This document shows, one piece after another, positions 19,570-27,991 of a stretch of 33,139 nt of DNA. Positions within the stretch are counted from its first letter, which is position 1; each line of letters begins with the position of its first letter. Position numbers and translations under genes: made by a program. The DNA comes from Candidatus Bipolaricaulota bacterium (lineage in GTDB: Bacteria > Bipolaricaulota > Bipolaricaulia > RBG-16-55-9), in the NCBI GenBank assembly GCA_026982655.1, contig JALSGO010000011.1, positions 1 to 33,139 on the forward strand, given 5' to 3'. Under the pieces are notes generated by a model. The model did no database searches. It saw only the letters and a program-made list of their open reading frames with translations, and had not been told where the DNA came from.

Positions 19570-20526
19570 ATGGTAGAGCGAGTTCTGCTGGTGCTCTTTC
19601 TCATCGGGGTGATCGTCTCGGCGGGGTTCTTCCTGCAGCTCCCCTTGAGCGTCTACGAGGAGCCGACCCCCGCGGGGACGACCCCGTCGCCCGCTCGGGA
19701 AGAGCCGGAGAGCGGCGAGCGGCTAGCGGCGTTGGAAGCGCTCATCGAGCGGCTGACGAGCTATCCCGATCCCTCGGGTGGGCTCCGGCGCGTCCGGCTG
19801 CTCCCGGGGGAGCTGCCCTCGGGACTGCCGTTTGAGATCCCGCTCCCGCCGGAGGCCCGCGTGATCGGGAGCGCGGTCGGCGAAGCCGACGGGACGATCC
19901 TCCTCGACGTGCCCCAGTCCCCGGAGGAGGTCGAGGCCTTCTACGCCCGGGAGCTGGCCGCCCGCGGCTGGGAGGAGCAGCGCCCGTACTTGGAGGAGAG
20001 CGGCTTCGTCTCCGCCGGAGTCGAAAGGGGCGGCGGTAGGTTCTGCCGCGGCAAGGGAGGACCCTCCCTGCGGGTGTCGGCCTTCGTCCGGCCCGAGGGG
20101 ACGACGGACCTGCGGATCTTCTACACCCTGGAGTCCCGGTTCTCCTTCTGCGACCGTCCCCGGGCGGTCCGGGAGAAGCCGCTCCTCGAGGTCCGGGAAG
20201 AGGTCCTGCCGCGCCTGGTCCATCCCGAGGGCAGCCGCCAGCGGCGCGGCGGCGGGGGCGCAAGCGACGATTACGTCAGCAGCTATGCCCTCGTGCGGCT
20301 GCCCTCGACGTCGGCCTGGAGCGCGGAAGGGTTGAGGGCGTACTACGCCGAGCAGCTCCGGGCGGCGGGCTGGACGCCGAGGGAAGAGGGGAAGACGGGC
20401 GCGGTCGCCTGGAGCCGCTGGGACGTCGCCTACGAGGGGGAGCGCTGGCAGGGGCTTCTCTTCGTCGTCGACCGCGGCGAGGGGTGGTTCTTCACGTACC
20501 TGCGGGCGGACCTCATGGAACCCTAA
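19570..20526 (+). CDS. Membrane-anchored protein of unknown function with two related domains
   Basis: N-terminal TM; 'SPEEVEAFYARELAARGWEEQ' and 'SAEGLRAYYAEQLRAAGWTPREE' mark two similar alpha/beta modules. Confidence 0.65.
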   Translation: MVERVLLVLFLIGVIVSAGFFLQLPLSVYEEPTPAGTTPSPAREEPESGERLAALEALIERLTSYPDPSGGLRRVRLLPGELPSGLPFEIPLPPEARVIGSAVGEADGTILLDVPQSPEEVEAFYARELAARGWEEQRPYLEESGFVSAGVERGGGRFCRGKGGPSLRVSAFVRPEGTTDLRIFYTLESRFSFCDRPRAVREKPLLEVREEVLPRLVHPEGSRQRRGGGGASDDYVSSYALVRLPSTSAWSAEGLRAYYAEQLRAAGWTPREEGKTGAVAWSRWDVAYEGERWQGLLFVVDRGEGWFFTYLRADLMEP

Positions 20527-20577
20527 GCGGATCCGGGGTTGCCGGAACCGCTCGGACCGGATACGCTGGACGGCATC

Positions 20578-22041
20578 ATGGTTTCCCCAAAGCCCCGAGT
20601 CCGTTTCGCGCCCAGCCCCACGGGGGAGCTCCACGTGGGCGGGGCCCGAACGGCCCTGTTCAACTGGCTCTTCGCCCGCAAGCACCGGGGCGTCTTCCTC
20701 TTGAGATTTGAGGACACGGACGTCGAACGCAACCGCCCGGAGCTCGTCGAGCCCATCCTCGAGAGCTTGAGGTGGCTCGGCCTCGAGTGGGACGAGGGGC
20801 CGTACTTCCAGAGCCAACGGCTGGAGCTCTATCGGGAGTACGCCCAAAAGCTCTGGGAGGAGGGCAAGGCCTACCCCTGCTACTGCACCCCGGAGGAGCT
20901 GGAGGCCAAGCGCCGACAGGCCCTGGCCGAGAAGCGCACCCCCCGCTACGACGGGACGTGCCGTCATCTCACCCCCGAGGAGCGCCGACGCTTCGAAGCC
21001 GAAGGCCGAAGGCCCGCCTTGCGGTTCGTCTCCCCCGGGGAGGGGACCACGGTCGTCGAGGACGTCGTCCGCGGTCCCGTCGAGTTCCGCAATGAAGAGA
21101 TCGACGATTTCATCCTCGTACGATCGGACGGACGCCCCACGTACAACTTCGCCGTGGTCGTGGACGACCTCACGATGGGGATCACCCACGTGATCCGGGC
21201 CGACGAGCACCTCAAGAACACGCCCAAACAGATCCTCATTTACCGAGCCCTGGGGGCGGAGTTGCCCGTCTTCGCCCACGTGCCCATGGTCTTGGCCAAA
21301 GATCGCACGAAGCTGAGCAAGCGCCACGGGGCCACCGCCGTCTTCGAGTACAGAGAGCGGGGGATCCTCCCCGAGGCCTTGGTGAACTACCTCGCCCGAC
21401 TCGGCTGGTCCTACGGCGACCAGGAGATCTTCTCGCGGGAGGAGCTCATCGAGAAGTTCTCGCTGGAGGGGATCCACCCCTCGCCCGCGATCTTCGACGA
21501 GGAGAAGCTCCTCTGGCTCAACCAGCACTACCTCAAGACGGGGGACCCTCAGCGCTTGGGGCGGCTTGTCCGGGAGTTCGCGCTCAAGAGGGGCTTTCTC
21601 GCCGAGGAGGAAGCGGAGGAGATCCCGGAGGAGCGCTGGGCCCGGGCGGTGGAGCTCTTCCGCGAGCGCAAACGCACCCTGGTGGAGCTGGCCGAAGCCG
21701 CCGTTCCCCTGCTCACCGAGCGCGTGGAGTACGATGCAAAAGCCGTCACGAAGTTCCTCACCTCCGAGAAGGCGGCGCTGCTTCAGGAGCTGAGCGGACA
21801 TCTGGAGTCGGTCCCCAACTCCGAGTGGACCGCGGAGCGCTTGGAGCGCGAGATCCGGGGGTGGCTGGCGGAGCGGGGCCGCGAGCTCAAGGAGCTCGCG
21901 CAGCCCTGCCGGGTGGCGCTTACGGGCGTCACCCGGGGCCCGGGGCTCTTCGAGACCCTGGAGTTCGTGGGCAAGGAGCGAACCCTCCGACGCCTCCGAC
22001 AAGCTCCTCAAGCGTCCCCGCCCTCTCCCGCGGGGAGCTGA
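20578..22041 (+). CDS. gltX: Glutamyl-tRNA synthetase
   Basis: VRFAPSPTGELHVGGARTALFNWLFARKHRGVFLLRFEDTDVERN...KDRTKLSKRHGATAVFEYRERGILPEALVNYLARLGW. Confidence 0.95.
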   Translation: MVSPKPRVRFAPSPTGELHVGGARTALFNWLFARKHRGVFLLRFEDTDVERNRPELVEPILESLRWLGLEWDEGPYFQSQRLELYREYAQKLWEEGKAYPCYCTPEELEAKRRQALAEKRTPRYDGTCRHLTPEERRRFEAEGRRPALRFVSPGEGTTVVEDVVRGPVEFRNEEIDDFILVRSDGRPTYNFAVVVDDLTMGITHVIRADEHLKNTPKQILIYRALGAELPVFAHVPMVLAKDRTKLSKRHGATAVFEYRERGILPEALVNYLARLGWSYGDQEIFSREELIEKFSLEGIHPSPAIFDEEKLLWLNQHYLKTGDPQRLGRLVREFALKRGFLAEEEAEEIPEERWARAVELFRERKRTLVELAEAAVPLLTERVEYDAKAVTKFLTSEKAALLQELSGHLESVPNSEWTAERLEREIRGWLAERGRELKELAQPCRVALTGVTRGPGLFETLEFVGKERTLRRLRQAPQASPPSPAGS

Positions 22042-22056
22042 GCGTCGACCGCTGCA

Positions 22057-22611
22057 ATGCGCATCACCGGCGGCACCTTGCGGGGTCGAAAGCTGATCGC
22101 TCCTAAGAGTTCCGCGATCCGCCCCATGCGCGATCCGGTCCGCTCGGCGCTTTTTAGCATCTTGGACGATTTCGTGGAGGGAAGCCGCTTTCTCGACCTC
22201 TTTGCGGGCACCGGGAGCGTGGGGATCGAGGCCCTCAGCCGCGGAGCTTCGTTTGCGGTCTTCGTGGATCGGGGGCGTGAGGCCGTCGAGATCATCGAGC
22301 GCAACCTCCAAGAGCTGGGGCTCATCTCCCGTGCGGAGATCGTACAAGACGACGTCTTCCGCGCCCTGGAGCGCCTCCGTCGCCGGGGGGAGCGCTTCGA
22401 CTTGGCCTTTGTGGGCCCGCCTTACGGGCAGAACCTCGCCCACCACACCCTGGAGCGCTTGGGGGAGCTTTCGCTCCTTCGCGACGACGCCGTGGTGGTC
22501 ACCGAGGTCTTCAAAAAAGAGCGGCTCGAGGATCGCTACGGGGCGCTGGAACTCGTGGACGAGCGGACGTACGGCGACAACGTCTTGAAGTTCTACCGAA
22601 GGGCCGACTAA
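22057..22611 (+). CDS. rsmD: RsmD-like 16S rRNA (guanine-N2) methyltransferase
   Basis: MRITGGTLRGRKLIAPKSSAIRPMRDPVRSALFSILDDFVEGSRFLDLFAGTGSVGIEALSRGA; motif IV reads GPPYG. Confidence 0.88.
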   Translation: MRITGGTLRGRKLIAPKSSAIRPMRDPVRSALFSILDDFVEGSRFLDLFAGTGSVGIEALSRGASFAVFVDRGREAVEIIERNLQELGLISRAEIVQDDVFRALERLRRRGERFDLAFVGPPYGQNLAHHTLERLGELSLLRDDAVVVTEVFKKERLEDRYGALELVDERTYGDNVLKFYRRAD

Positions 22612-22625
22612 AGTGAGGGGTCGCG

Positions 22626-23306
22626 ATGGGGGACTTCTGGATCGCTTTGCTGATCGCGCTGGTAGCCGGGGCGATTGCCTATTGGCAGTACCGGGCGGCC
22701 CAGCAGCGCCGCCAGGCCCTGCAGAAGTGGGCCGCCTCCGAGGGGCTCACCTTCGACCCCGGGCGGGACTTCACCGTGGACGAGCAGTTTCCCTTTGCGT
22801 GTTTGAGACAGGGCTCTCGGCGCTACGCCTACAACCTCACCGCGGGGAACTGGCGCGGCTACCCCTATCTGGGCTTCGATTACCACTACGAGACGTACTC
22901 TTACGGAAAACACGGTCGACGAACCCATCATCACCACTTCTCCGCGGTGGTGCTCAAGTGCCCCATCCCCTTCCGCCCGCTTTTTATCCGGCCCGAGGGC
23001 TTCCTCGACAAGCTCACGGAGTTCCTCGGCTTCGACGACATCGACTTCGAGTCCTTGGAGTTCAGCCGGGCGTTCTACGTGAAGTCCCCCGACAAGCGCT
23101 GGGCCTACGACGTCCTCCACCCCCGCACGATGGAGTTTCTGTTAAACTCCCCGCGGTTCAGCCTCCAATTTGACGGGGAGTACGCGATCGCCTATCGTTC
23201 GTATAGGTTTTCCGTGGAGGAGTTCGAGCAGGCGGCGGAGGTGCTGCGCGGGATCTTCGAGCGCCTGCCGCGCTATCTCGTTCAAGAACAGAGGAGCGGG
23301 GGGTGA
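22626..23306 (+). CDS. Membrane-anchored protein of unknown function (DUF3137-like)
   Basis: N-terminal TM helix (FWIALLIALVAGAIAYWQY), soluble domain 'GRRTHHHHFSAVVLKCPIPFRPLFIRPEGF', adjacent to LemA. Confidence 0.6.
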   Translation: MGDFWIALLIALVAGAIAYWQYRAAQQRRQALQKWAASEGLTFDPGRDFTVDEQFPFACLRQGSRRYAYNLTAGNWRGYPYLGFDYHYETYSYGKHGRRTHHHHFSAVVLKCPIPFRPLFIRPEGFLDKLTEFLGFDDIDFESLEFSRAFYVKSPDKRWAYDVLHPRTMEFLLNSPRFSLQFDGEYAIAYRSYRFSVEEFEQAAEVLRGIFERLPRYLVQEQRSGG

Positions 23307-23322
23307 GGGCGACGTGGACGCG

Positions 23323-23871
23323 ATGTATCTCACGCTGATCATCCTGGCGGCGATCGGACTGTGGGCCATGGTACTGTACAACGGCCTCATCCGCGCCCGG
23401 AACGCCTGCGACGAGGCGTGGTCCAACGTCGAAGCCGAGCTCAAGCGGCGGTACAACCTGATCCCCAACCTGGTGGAGACGGTCAAGGGCTACGCGGCCC
23501 ACGAGCGGGAGACCCTCGAGCGGGTGATCGAGGCCCGCAACCGGGCGCTCGCCTCCACGGGGAGCCCCTCGGAACAAGCCAAGGACGAGAACGTTCTCGT
23601 AGGAGCTTTGAGGCAGCTCTTTGCGCTCGCGGAGAACTACCCCCAGCTGCGGGCGAACGAGAACTTCCTCAAGCTCCAAGAGGAGCTGGCCAACACGGAG
23701 GACCGCATCCAGGCGGCCCGGCGGTTCTACAACGCGAACGTGCGCGACTTCAACAACCGCTTGGAGGTGTTCCCCTCCAACGTGATCGCGCAGTGGCTCG
23801 GGTTTACGAAGCGGGACTACTTCGAGATCGAGGACGCCCGCGTGCGCGAGGTGCCCCGGGTGCAATTTTAG
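23323..23871 (+). CDS. lemA: LemA family protein
   Basis: YNGLIRARNACDEAWSNVEAELKRRYNLIPNLVETVKGYAAHERETLERVIEARNRA...QLRANENFLKLQEELANTEDRIQAARRFYNANVRDFNNRLEVFPSNVIA; GTG at 23314 is an alternative start. Confidence 0.93.
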   Translation: MYLTLIILAAIGLWAMVLYNGLIRARNACDEAWSNVEAELKRRYNLIPNLVETVKGYAAHERETLERVIEARNRALASTGSPSEQAKDENVLVGALRQLFALAENYPQLRANENFLKLQEELANTEDRIQAARRFYNANVRDFNNRLEVFPSNVIAQWLGFTKRDYFEIEDARVREVPRVQF

Positions 23872-23873
23872 TC

Positions 23874-24731
23874 TTAGTCGGGAGCCACCAGCTCGATCTC
23901 GAAGAGCTTGGGCCACCGCTTTCCCGTGACGAACAGTCGGTCGTTCTCGGGATCGTAGGCGATCCCGTTGAGGACGTCCTCTTGTCCGGTGCGCCCTTCG
24001 GGGGGCAGCAATCCCGTGAGGTCCACCCAGGCGCCTACCCGACCCGTCTGCGGGTCGATCACGGCGATGCGGTCCGTCTGCCAGACGTTGGCCCACACCC
24101 GGCCCCCGATGAGCTCCAGCTCGTTGAGCCGCACCACGGGCCGTCCGCGGTCGCGGACCTCCACGCGCCCGATCTCCTCCAACGTGTCGGGGTCCCAAAA
24201 GTACAGGGCGGCGGAGCCGTCGCTCATGATCAGGCGTCCGTTGGCCGGGTCCGAGGTGATCCCCCAGCCCTCCGTCCCGTAGGAGAACTGCCGGAGCAGG
24301 GCGAAGCTCTCTTGATCGTAGACGAACCCGGTGCGCGACTGCCAGGTGAGCTGGACGATCTTCCCGTCCCAGAGGGCGATCCCCTCGCCGAAGTAGCGAT
24401 CGGGCAGCTCGTGGATCTGCAGAACTTCCCCCGTCTCCAGCTCCACCCGACGGAGGGAGGAGCGGCCCCACAGCCCGGTCCCCTCGTAGAGGACGCCCTC
24501 TTGGGGGTCGTAGACGAGCCCTTGGGTGAACGCCTCCGGGTCGTGGGGGTAGGCGTTCACCACGCGATAGCCGTAGACGGGGGGATCTTCGGGATCGAAC
24601 GCGATCCGGGACGCTTGGAGGGTTCCCTCGTCCGGGGCTTGCGAGGGTCGAAAGAGAGAACAGGCGCTGAGCGCGCTCAAGAGCAGGAGGATCCCTAAGC
24701 CGAGGGTGAGGAGTCGGGCCCGGGCACTCAT
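23874..24731 (-). CDS. Glutaminyl-peptide cyclotransferase family lipoprotein
   Basis: Lipobox LLSALSAC; 'VVNAYPHDPEAFTQGLVYDPQEGVLYEGTGLWGRSSLRRVELETGEVL...FGEGIALWDGKIVQLTW...VLNGIAYDPENDRLFVTGKRWPKLFEIEL'. Confidence 0.9.
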   Translation of the reverse strand: MSARARLLTLGLGILLLLSALSACSLFRPSQAPDEGTLQASRIAFDPEDPPVYGYRVVNAYPHDPEAFTQGLVYDPQEGVLYEGTGLWGRSSLRRVELETGEVLQIHELPDRYFGEGIALWDGKIVQLTWQSRTGFVYDQESFALLRQFSYGTEGWGITSDPANGRLIMSDGSAALYFWDPDTLEEIGRVEVRDRGRPVVRLNELELIGGRVWANVWQTDRIAVIDPQTGRVGAWVDLTGLLPPEGRTGQEDVLNGIAYDPENDRLFVTGKRWPKLFEIELVAPD

Positions 24732-24809
24732 CGGAGCCCCCTTGGATCGAGAGGGGATCGCGGAGTGTTAGGACGCGAACCCGAAGGGTTTCGCTCGCTC
24801 GTCATAGGG

Positions 24810-24882
24810 TGGAGACGACCGGGCTCGAACCGGCGACCTCCGGCTTGCAAAGCCGGCGCTCTCCCAGCTGAGCTACGTCCCC
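24810..24882 (-). tRNA. tRNA-Ala (TGC)
   Basis: GGGGACGTAGCTCAGCTGGGAGAGCGCCGGCTTTGCAAGCCGGAGGTCGCCGGTTCGAGCCCGGTCGTCTCCA; complete cloverleaf. Confidence 0.96.
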
Positions 24883-24894
24883 TTATGATTAAAG

Positions 24895-24969
24895 TGGTGG
24901 GGCTAGAAGGGATCGAACCTTCGACCTCACGCTTATCAGGCGTGCGCTCTACCACTGAGCTATAGCCCC
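24895..24969 (-). tRNA. tRNA-Ile (GAT), CCA encoded
   Basis: GGGGCTATAGCTCAGTGGTAGAGCGCACGCCTGATAAGCGTGAGGTCGAAGGTTCGATCCCTTCTAGCCCCACCA; complete cloverleaf. Confidence 0.96.
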
Positions 24970-25096
24970 ACGCGCGGGGATAAGTGTATCGGAGCCCGGG
25001 AGGATCGTCAAGCCTTTCGGGAGAGCCCATACCGTACCCGGACCTGTCCCGCGTCATTGCGCTGGGACAACCGGCCGGGTAGACTTCATCTCAATC

Positions 25097-26806
25097 ATGG
25101 TCCGTGAGGTCGTGGGGGTTTTTGCATCGAAGTGGGTTGTGGGGGGCCTGTTGGTCCTCACGCTGTCCGGGATGTTCCTCTCCCTGACCCGCCCCGACCT
25201 CCTACCGCCCGTGCAGTTCTTCCCGGTCCCATGGTTCGGGGGCGGGGTGTGGTACACTCGACTCCTCTGGATGCTCTTGGCCGTCAGCCTCTTGGCCCTT
25301 GCCCTCCGCAGCCTGCCGGGGGCTCTCCGCAGCGTGCAGGAGAACGGTCTGCTCGGCGCCCTGTATCGGTTCTTCACCTCGATCCGCTTGGCCGTGGTGC
25401 TCATCGCGCTCCTGGTGCTCTTGGGACTGATCAGCACGCTGGTGCCCCAGCTCGCCCTCAACCGACGGATCGACTTGATCGCCCGCTATGGCCAAGAGAA
25501 CTTCGATCTACTCTACGAGCTGGGGATTTTTACCATCTTCAGCACGTGGTATAGCTACGTGATCACAGCCCTCTTCGTGATCAACTTGAGCGCTTGTACG
25601 ATCAAGCGTTTGCGCGCTTCCATCCGATACGCCCGCACGCCCATGACCCCCAAGCGCCCGGATGCCCTACGACGGATGCCCCACTACGCGGAGTTGATCC
25701 TCTCGTCGACGCCGACGCCGACGGCAGGGGGCTCCTCCGCGTCGCTGCAGGAGCACGTCATGGGGGTACTTCGCCGGAGGCGCTTCCGCATCCGGAAGGA
25801 AGGCAACCAGATCCTGGCGGAGAAGTGGCGCTCGGAGCGCTTTGCCATCGACATCTTCCACATCAGCATGCTGGTGACGATTGCCGGCCTGCTCATCACC
25901 GACCTCTTCGGGTACAACTACCTGACCGTTCAATACGAAGGCAGCGTCTTTTCCGTGCCGGGGCGGGACTTCCAGGTTCGGGTAGACGCGCTCTGGAGCG
26001 AGAACTATCCCGGAACGGAACGGGTGATGGACTGGAAGACTCGCCTGACCATCCTCGAGGAGGGGCGCGAGGTGGAGACGGCGACCATTGAGGTCAACCA
26101 CCCCTACACCTACCAGGGGATCAGCTTCTACCAAGCCGCCATGGGGGAGGACTGGCTGGGGAAAGCTCGCGTCGTAGTCCGAGTGGTCCGCGCCGACGAC
26201 GGGGCCGACCTGGGAGAGTATCGGGTGATGGTGGGAGAGAGCTTCCTGGTGCGCGACGCGGGCCTCCAAGTTCGGTTCGTCGCCTTCCTGCCCGACTTCG
26301 CCCTCGCGGACGGAATCCCCTACAGCAAGACCCTCAAGTTGCTCAACCCGGCCGCCTTCTTCGAGGTCTACGACGTCGAGAGCGGAGAGCTCCTGTTCCG
26401 CACGTGGTCGTTCTCCCAGCTCCCCGAGATGCAGCTGGTCGTGGACAACCCCTATCGGTTCTTCTTGGAGGGGATGACGGCATGGGAGTTCACGGGCATC
26501 GAGGTGAGTTGGGACCCCGGCCTACCCATCGCCTATGGGGGGTTTGCCCTCATGACCCTGATGACCTTGGCGTACGTCTTCCTGCGCCATCAGATGATCT
26601 GGGTCCACCTCGATGAGGAGGGAGGCCGGCTGTGGGTGGGGGGACGGGCCCGCAAGGGGGATCTCTCCACCGTCTTTCAGCGTATCGTAGACGACCTTTG
26701 TGCCCACCCCTCCATCCGCAGGGCGGACCCGGACCTCCCTGCCTCTGAGGTGCAATTCCAAGAGAGGGCAACCCCCTCTCGCGAGCAAGAGGTAGTACAG
26801 ATGTAA
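25097..26806 (+). CDS. resB: Cytochrome c biogenesis protein ResB (Ccs1)
   Basis: FFTSIRLAVVLIALLVLLGLISTLVPQ...IFSTWYSYVITALFVINLSACTIKR...FHISMLVTIAGLLI...VNHPYTYQGISFYQAAMG. Confidence 0.92.
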   Translation: MVREVVGVFASKWVVGGLLVLTLSGMFLSLTRPDLLPPVQFFPVPWFGGGVWYTRLLWMLLAVSLLALALRSLPGALRSVQENGLLGALYRFFTSIRLAVVLIALLVLLGLISTLVPQLALNRRIDLIARYGQENFDLLYELGIFTIFSTWYSYVITALFVINLSACTIKRLRASIRYARTPMTPKRPDALRRMPHYAELILSSTPTPTAGGSSASLQEHVMGVLRRRRFRIRKEGNQILAEKWRSERFAIDIFHISMLVTIAGLLITDLFGYNYLTVQYEGSVFSVPGRDFQVRVDALWSENYPGTERVMDWKTRLTILEEGREVETATIEVNHPYTYQGISFYQAAMGEDWLGKARVVVRVVRADDGADLGEYRVMVGESFLVRDAGLQVRFVAFLPDFALADGIPYSKTLKLLNPAAFFEVYDVESGELLFRTWSFSQLPEMQLVVDNPYRFFLEGMTAWEFTGIEVSWDPGLPIAYGGFALMTLMTLAYVFLRHQMIWVHLDEEGGRLWVGGRARKGDLSTVFQRIVDDLCAHPSIRRADPDLPASEVQFQERATPSREQEVVQM

Positions 26807-26821
26807 GGAGGGACCCATTCC

Positions 26822-27787
26822 ATGAGTGTATGGAGCGACAGCACGTTTTACTTCTTCCTGAGCACGCCGGCCTACTTCCTGGCGATGTTCTTCTATCTGC
26901 TGGCGATCGCGTTTCCAGCGAGGCCTGCTCCCCCTGTGAGGAACTCCGGCGATCGCAGGCCCTCTTCGGGCTTGAGCGTACTGGGAATCGCGGCGGTTCC
27001 CGCAGCTCCCCCGCACCCACGGGAGGGGGAAGGAGCCTCGAAGTTCTCCTGGTACGCCCTGGCGCGGGGGAGCCTGTGGATTGGGGTGATCCTCTCCACG
27101 GCGGGGATCGTGCTGCGCACCTTCGAGCTGGGCCACGCCTCGAACTGGGCGATCACCGTGTTCCTGCCCGTGACCACTACCTACGAGACGCTCACGTTCA
27201 TGGCCTGGATCATCCCCCTGGCCTATCTCTTCCTGGAGCGGCGCTATCGCTTCCCTGGGGTGGGGGCGATCGTGACCGGGATCGCCTTCGCCATGCTGGC
27301 GGCGGCGGCCTCTCCGGTGATCGCGCCGCGGGCCGTGGCCCCCGTCGTCCCCGCGCTCCAGAGCTACTGGCTCGTGATCCACGTCATCTTCCTGATGATC
27401 GGAATCGCGCTCTTCACCACAGGGTTTGGGGCCAGCGTGCTCTACCTCTGGAAGCGCCGCCGGGGGGGGAACCCGGAGCTGCTCCAGAAGATCGAAGAGC
27501 TGGCTTACAAGGCCAACGCCCTCGGGTTCCCCTTCTACGGCATCGGAGGACTGATCTTCGGCTCGATCTGGGCTAAGGAAGCCTGGGGACGCTACTGGGA
27601 GTGGGACCCCAAGGAGACCGCGATGCTCATCGCTTGGCTCGCCTATGCCCTCTACCTCCACGCGCGGCTCTTCCTCGGCCCGCGGGACGTGCGGGTGTCT
27701 TGGCTCTCCATTGCGGCCTATATCGTCGTGCTCTACACCTGGATCGGGATCAACTATTTCGTAGCCAGCCTGCACAGCTTTACGTGA
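26822..27787 (+). CDS. ccsA: Cytochrome c biogenesis protein CcsA/ResC
   Basis: TTYETLTFMAWIIPLAYLFLERRYRFPGVGAIV...HVIFLMIGIALFTTGFGASVLYL...AKEAWGRYWEWDPKETAMLIAWLAYALYLHARL (WWD-type motif). Confidence 0.93.
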   Translation: MSVWSDSTFYFFLSTPAYFLAMFFYLLAIAFPARPAPPVRNSGDRRPSSGLSVLGIAAVPAAPPHPREGEGASKFSWYALARGSLWIGVILSTAGIVLRTFELGHASNWAITVFLPVTTTYETLTFMAWIIPLAYLFLERRYRFPGVGAIVTGIAFAMLAAAASPVIAPRAVAPVVPALQSYWLVIHVIFLMIGIALFTTGFGASVLYLWKRRRGGNPELLQKIEELAYKANALGFPFYGIGGLIFGSIWAKEAWGRYWEWDPKETAMLIAWLAYALYLHARLFLGPRDVRVSWLSIAAYIVVLYTWIGINYFVASLHSFT

Positions 27788-27827
27788 GTCCTTCAAACCG
27801 CAAAGGAAAAAGGAAAGAGAAAGAGGG

Positions 27828-27852
27828 AAGGGCGGCCCTTGGGGCCGCCCTT
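27828..27852. terminator. Perfect 11-bp GC-rich hairpin between convergent ccsA and cca
   Basis: AAGGGCGGCCC-TTG-GGGCCGCCCTT; a C/T-rich tract follows on the minus-strand side (CCCTCTTTCTCTTTCCTTTTT). Confidence 0.6.
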
Positions 27853-27991
27853 GGAGGTGAGAGGGTTTGCAACCACTTGGCTCGGAGAGCCAAGCCCAAG
27901 GAGGTGATACCGCTCCCACTATAGTCGAAGGGCCGACCGGAATCTGTGATTTCGGGCACAGTGGCGACGGACAACCCGCGTTCCGAGAGGG

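Noticed and set aside
19723-22446. 907-aa minus-strand ORF antisense to gltX/rsmD
   Set aside because: Shadow ORF typical of GC-rich DNA; low-complexity composition, no motif, opposite strand encodes clear GltX and RsmD.
23158-24471. 437-aa minus ORF across LemA and the cyclotransferase gene
   Set aside because: Antisense to LemA and out of frame with the glutamine cyclotransferase; composition non-protein-like.
24765-24965. Plus-strand ORF 'VVGLEGIEPSTSRLSGVRSTTEL'
   Set aside because: Known type of artefact: translation of antisense tRNA-Ala/tRNA-Ile genes.
27890-27910. 16S rRNA 3'-end fragment on minus strand (GGTATCACCTCCTTGGG)
   Set aside because: Only the anti-SD-like core matches; no helix 45 or other 16S sequence upstream, so it is not rRNA.
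26522-27919. 465-aa minus ORF opposite resB/ccsA
   Set aside because: Shadow ORF; plus-strand ResB/CcsA are well-supported membrane proteins.
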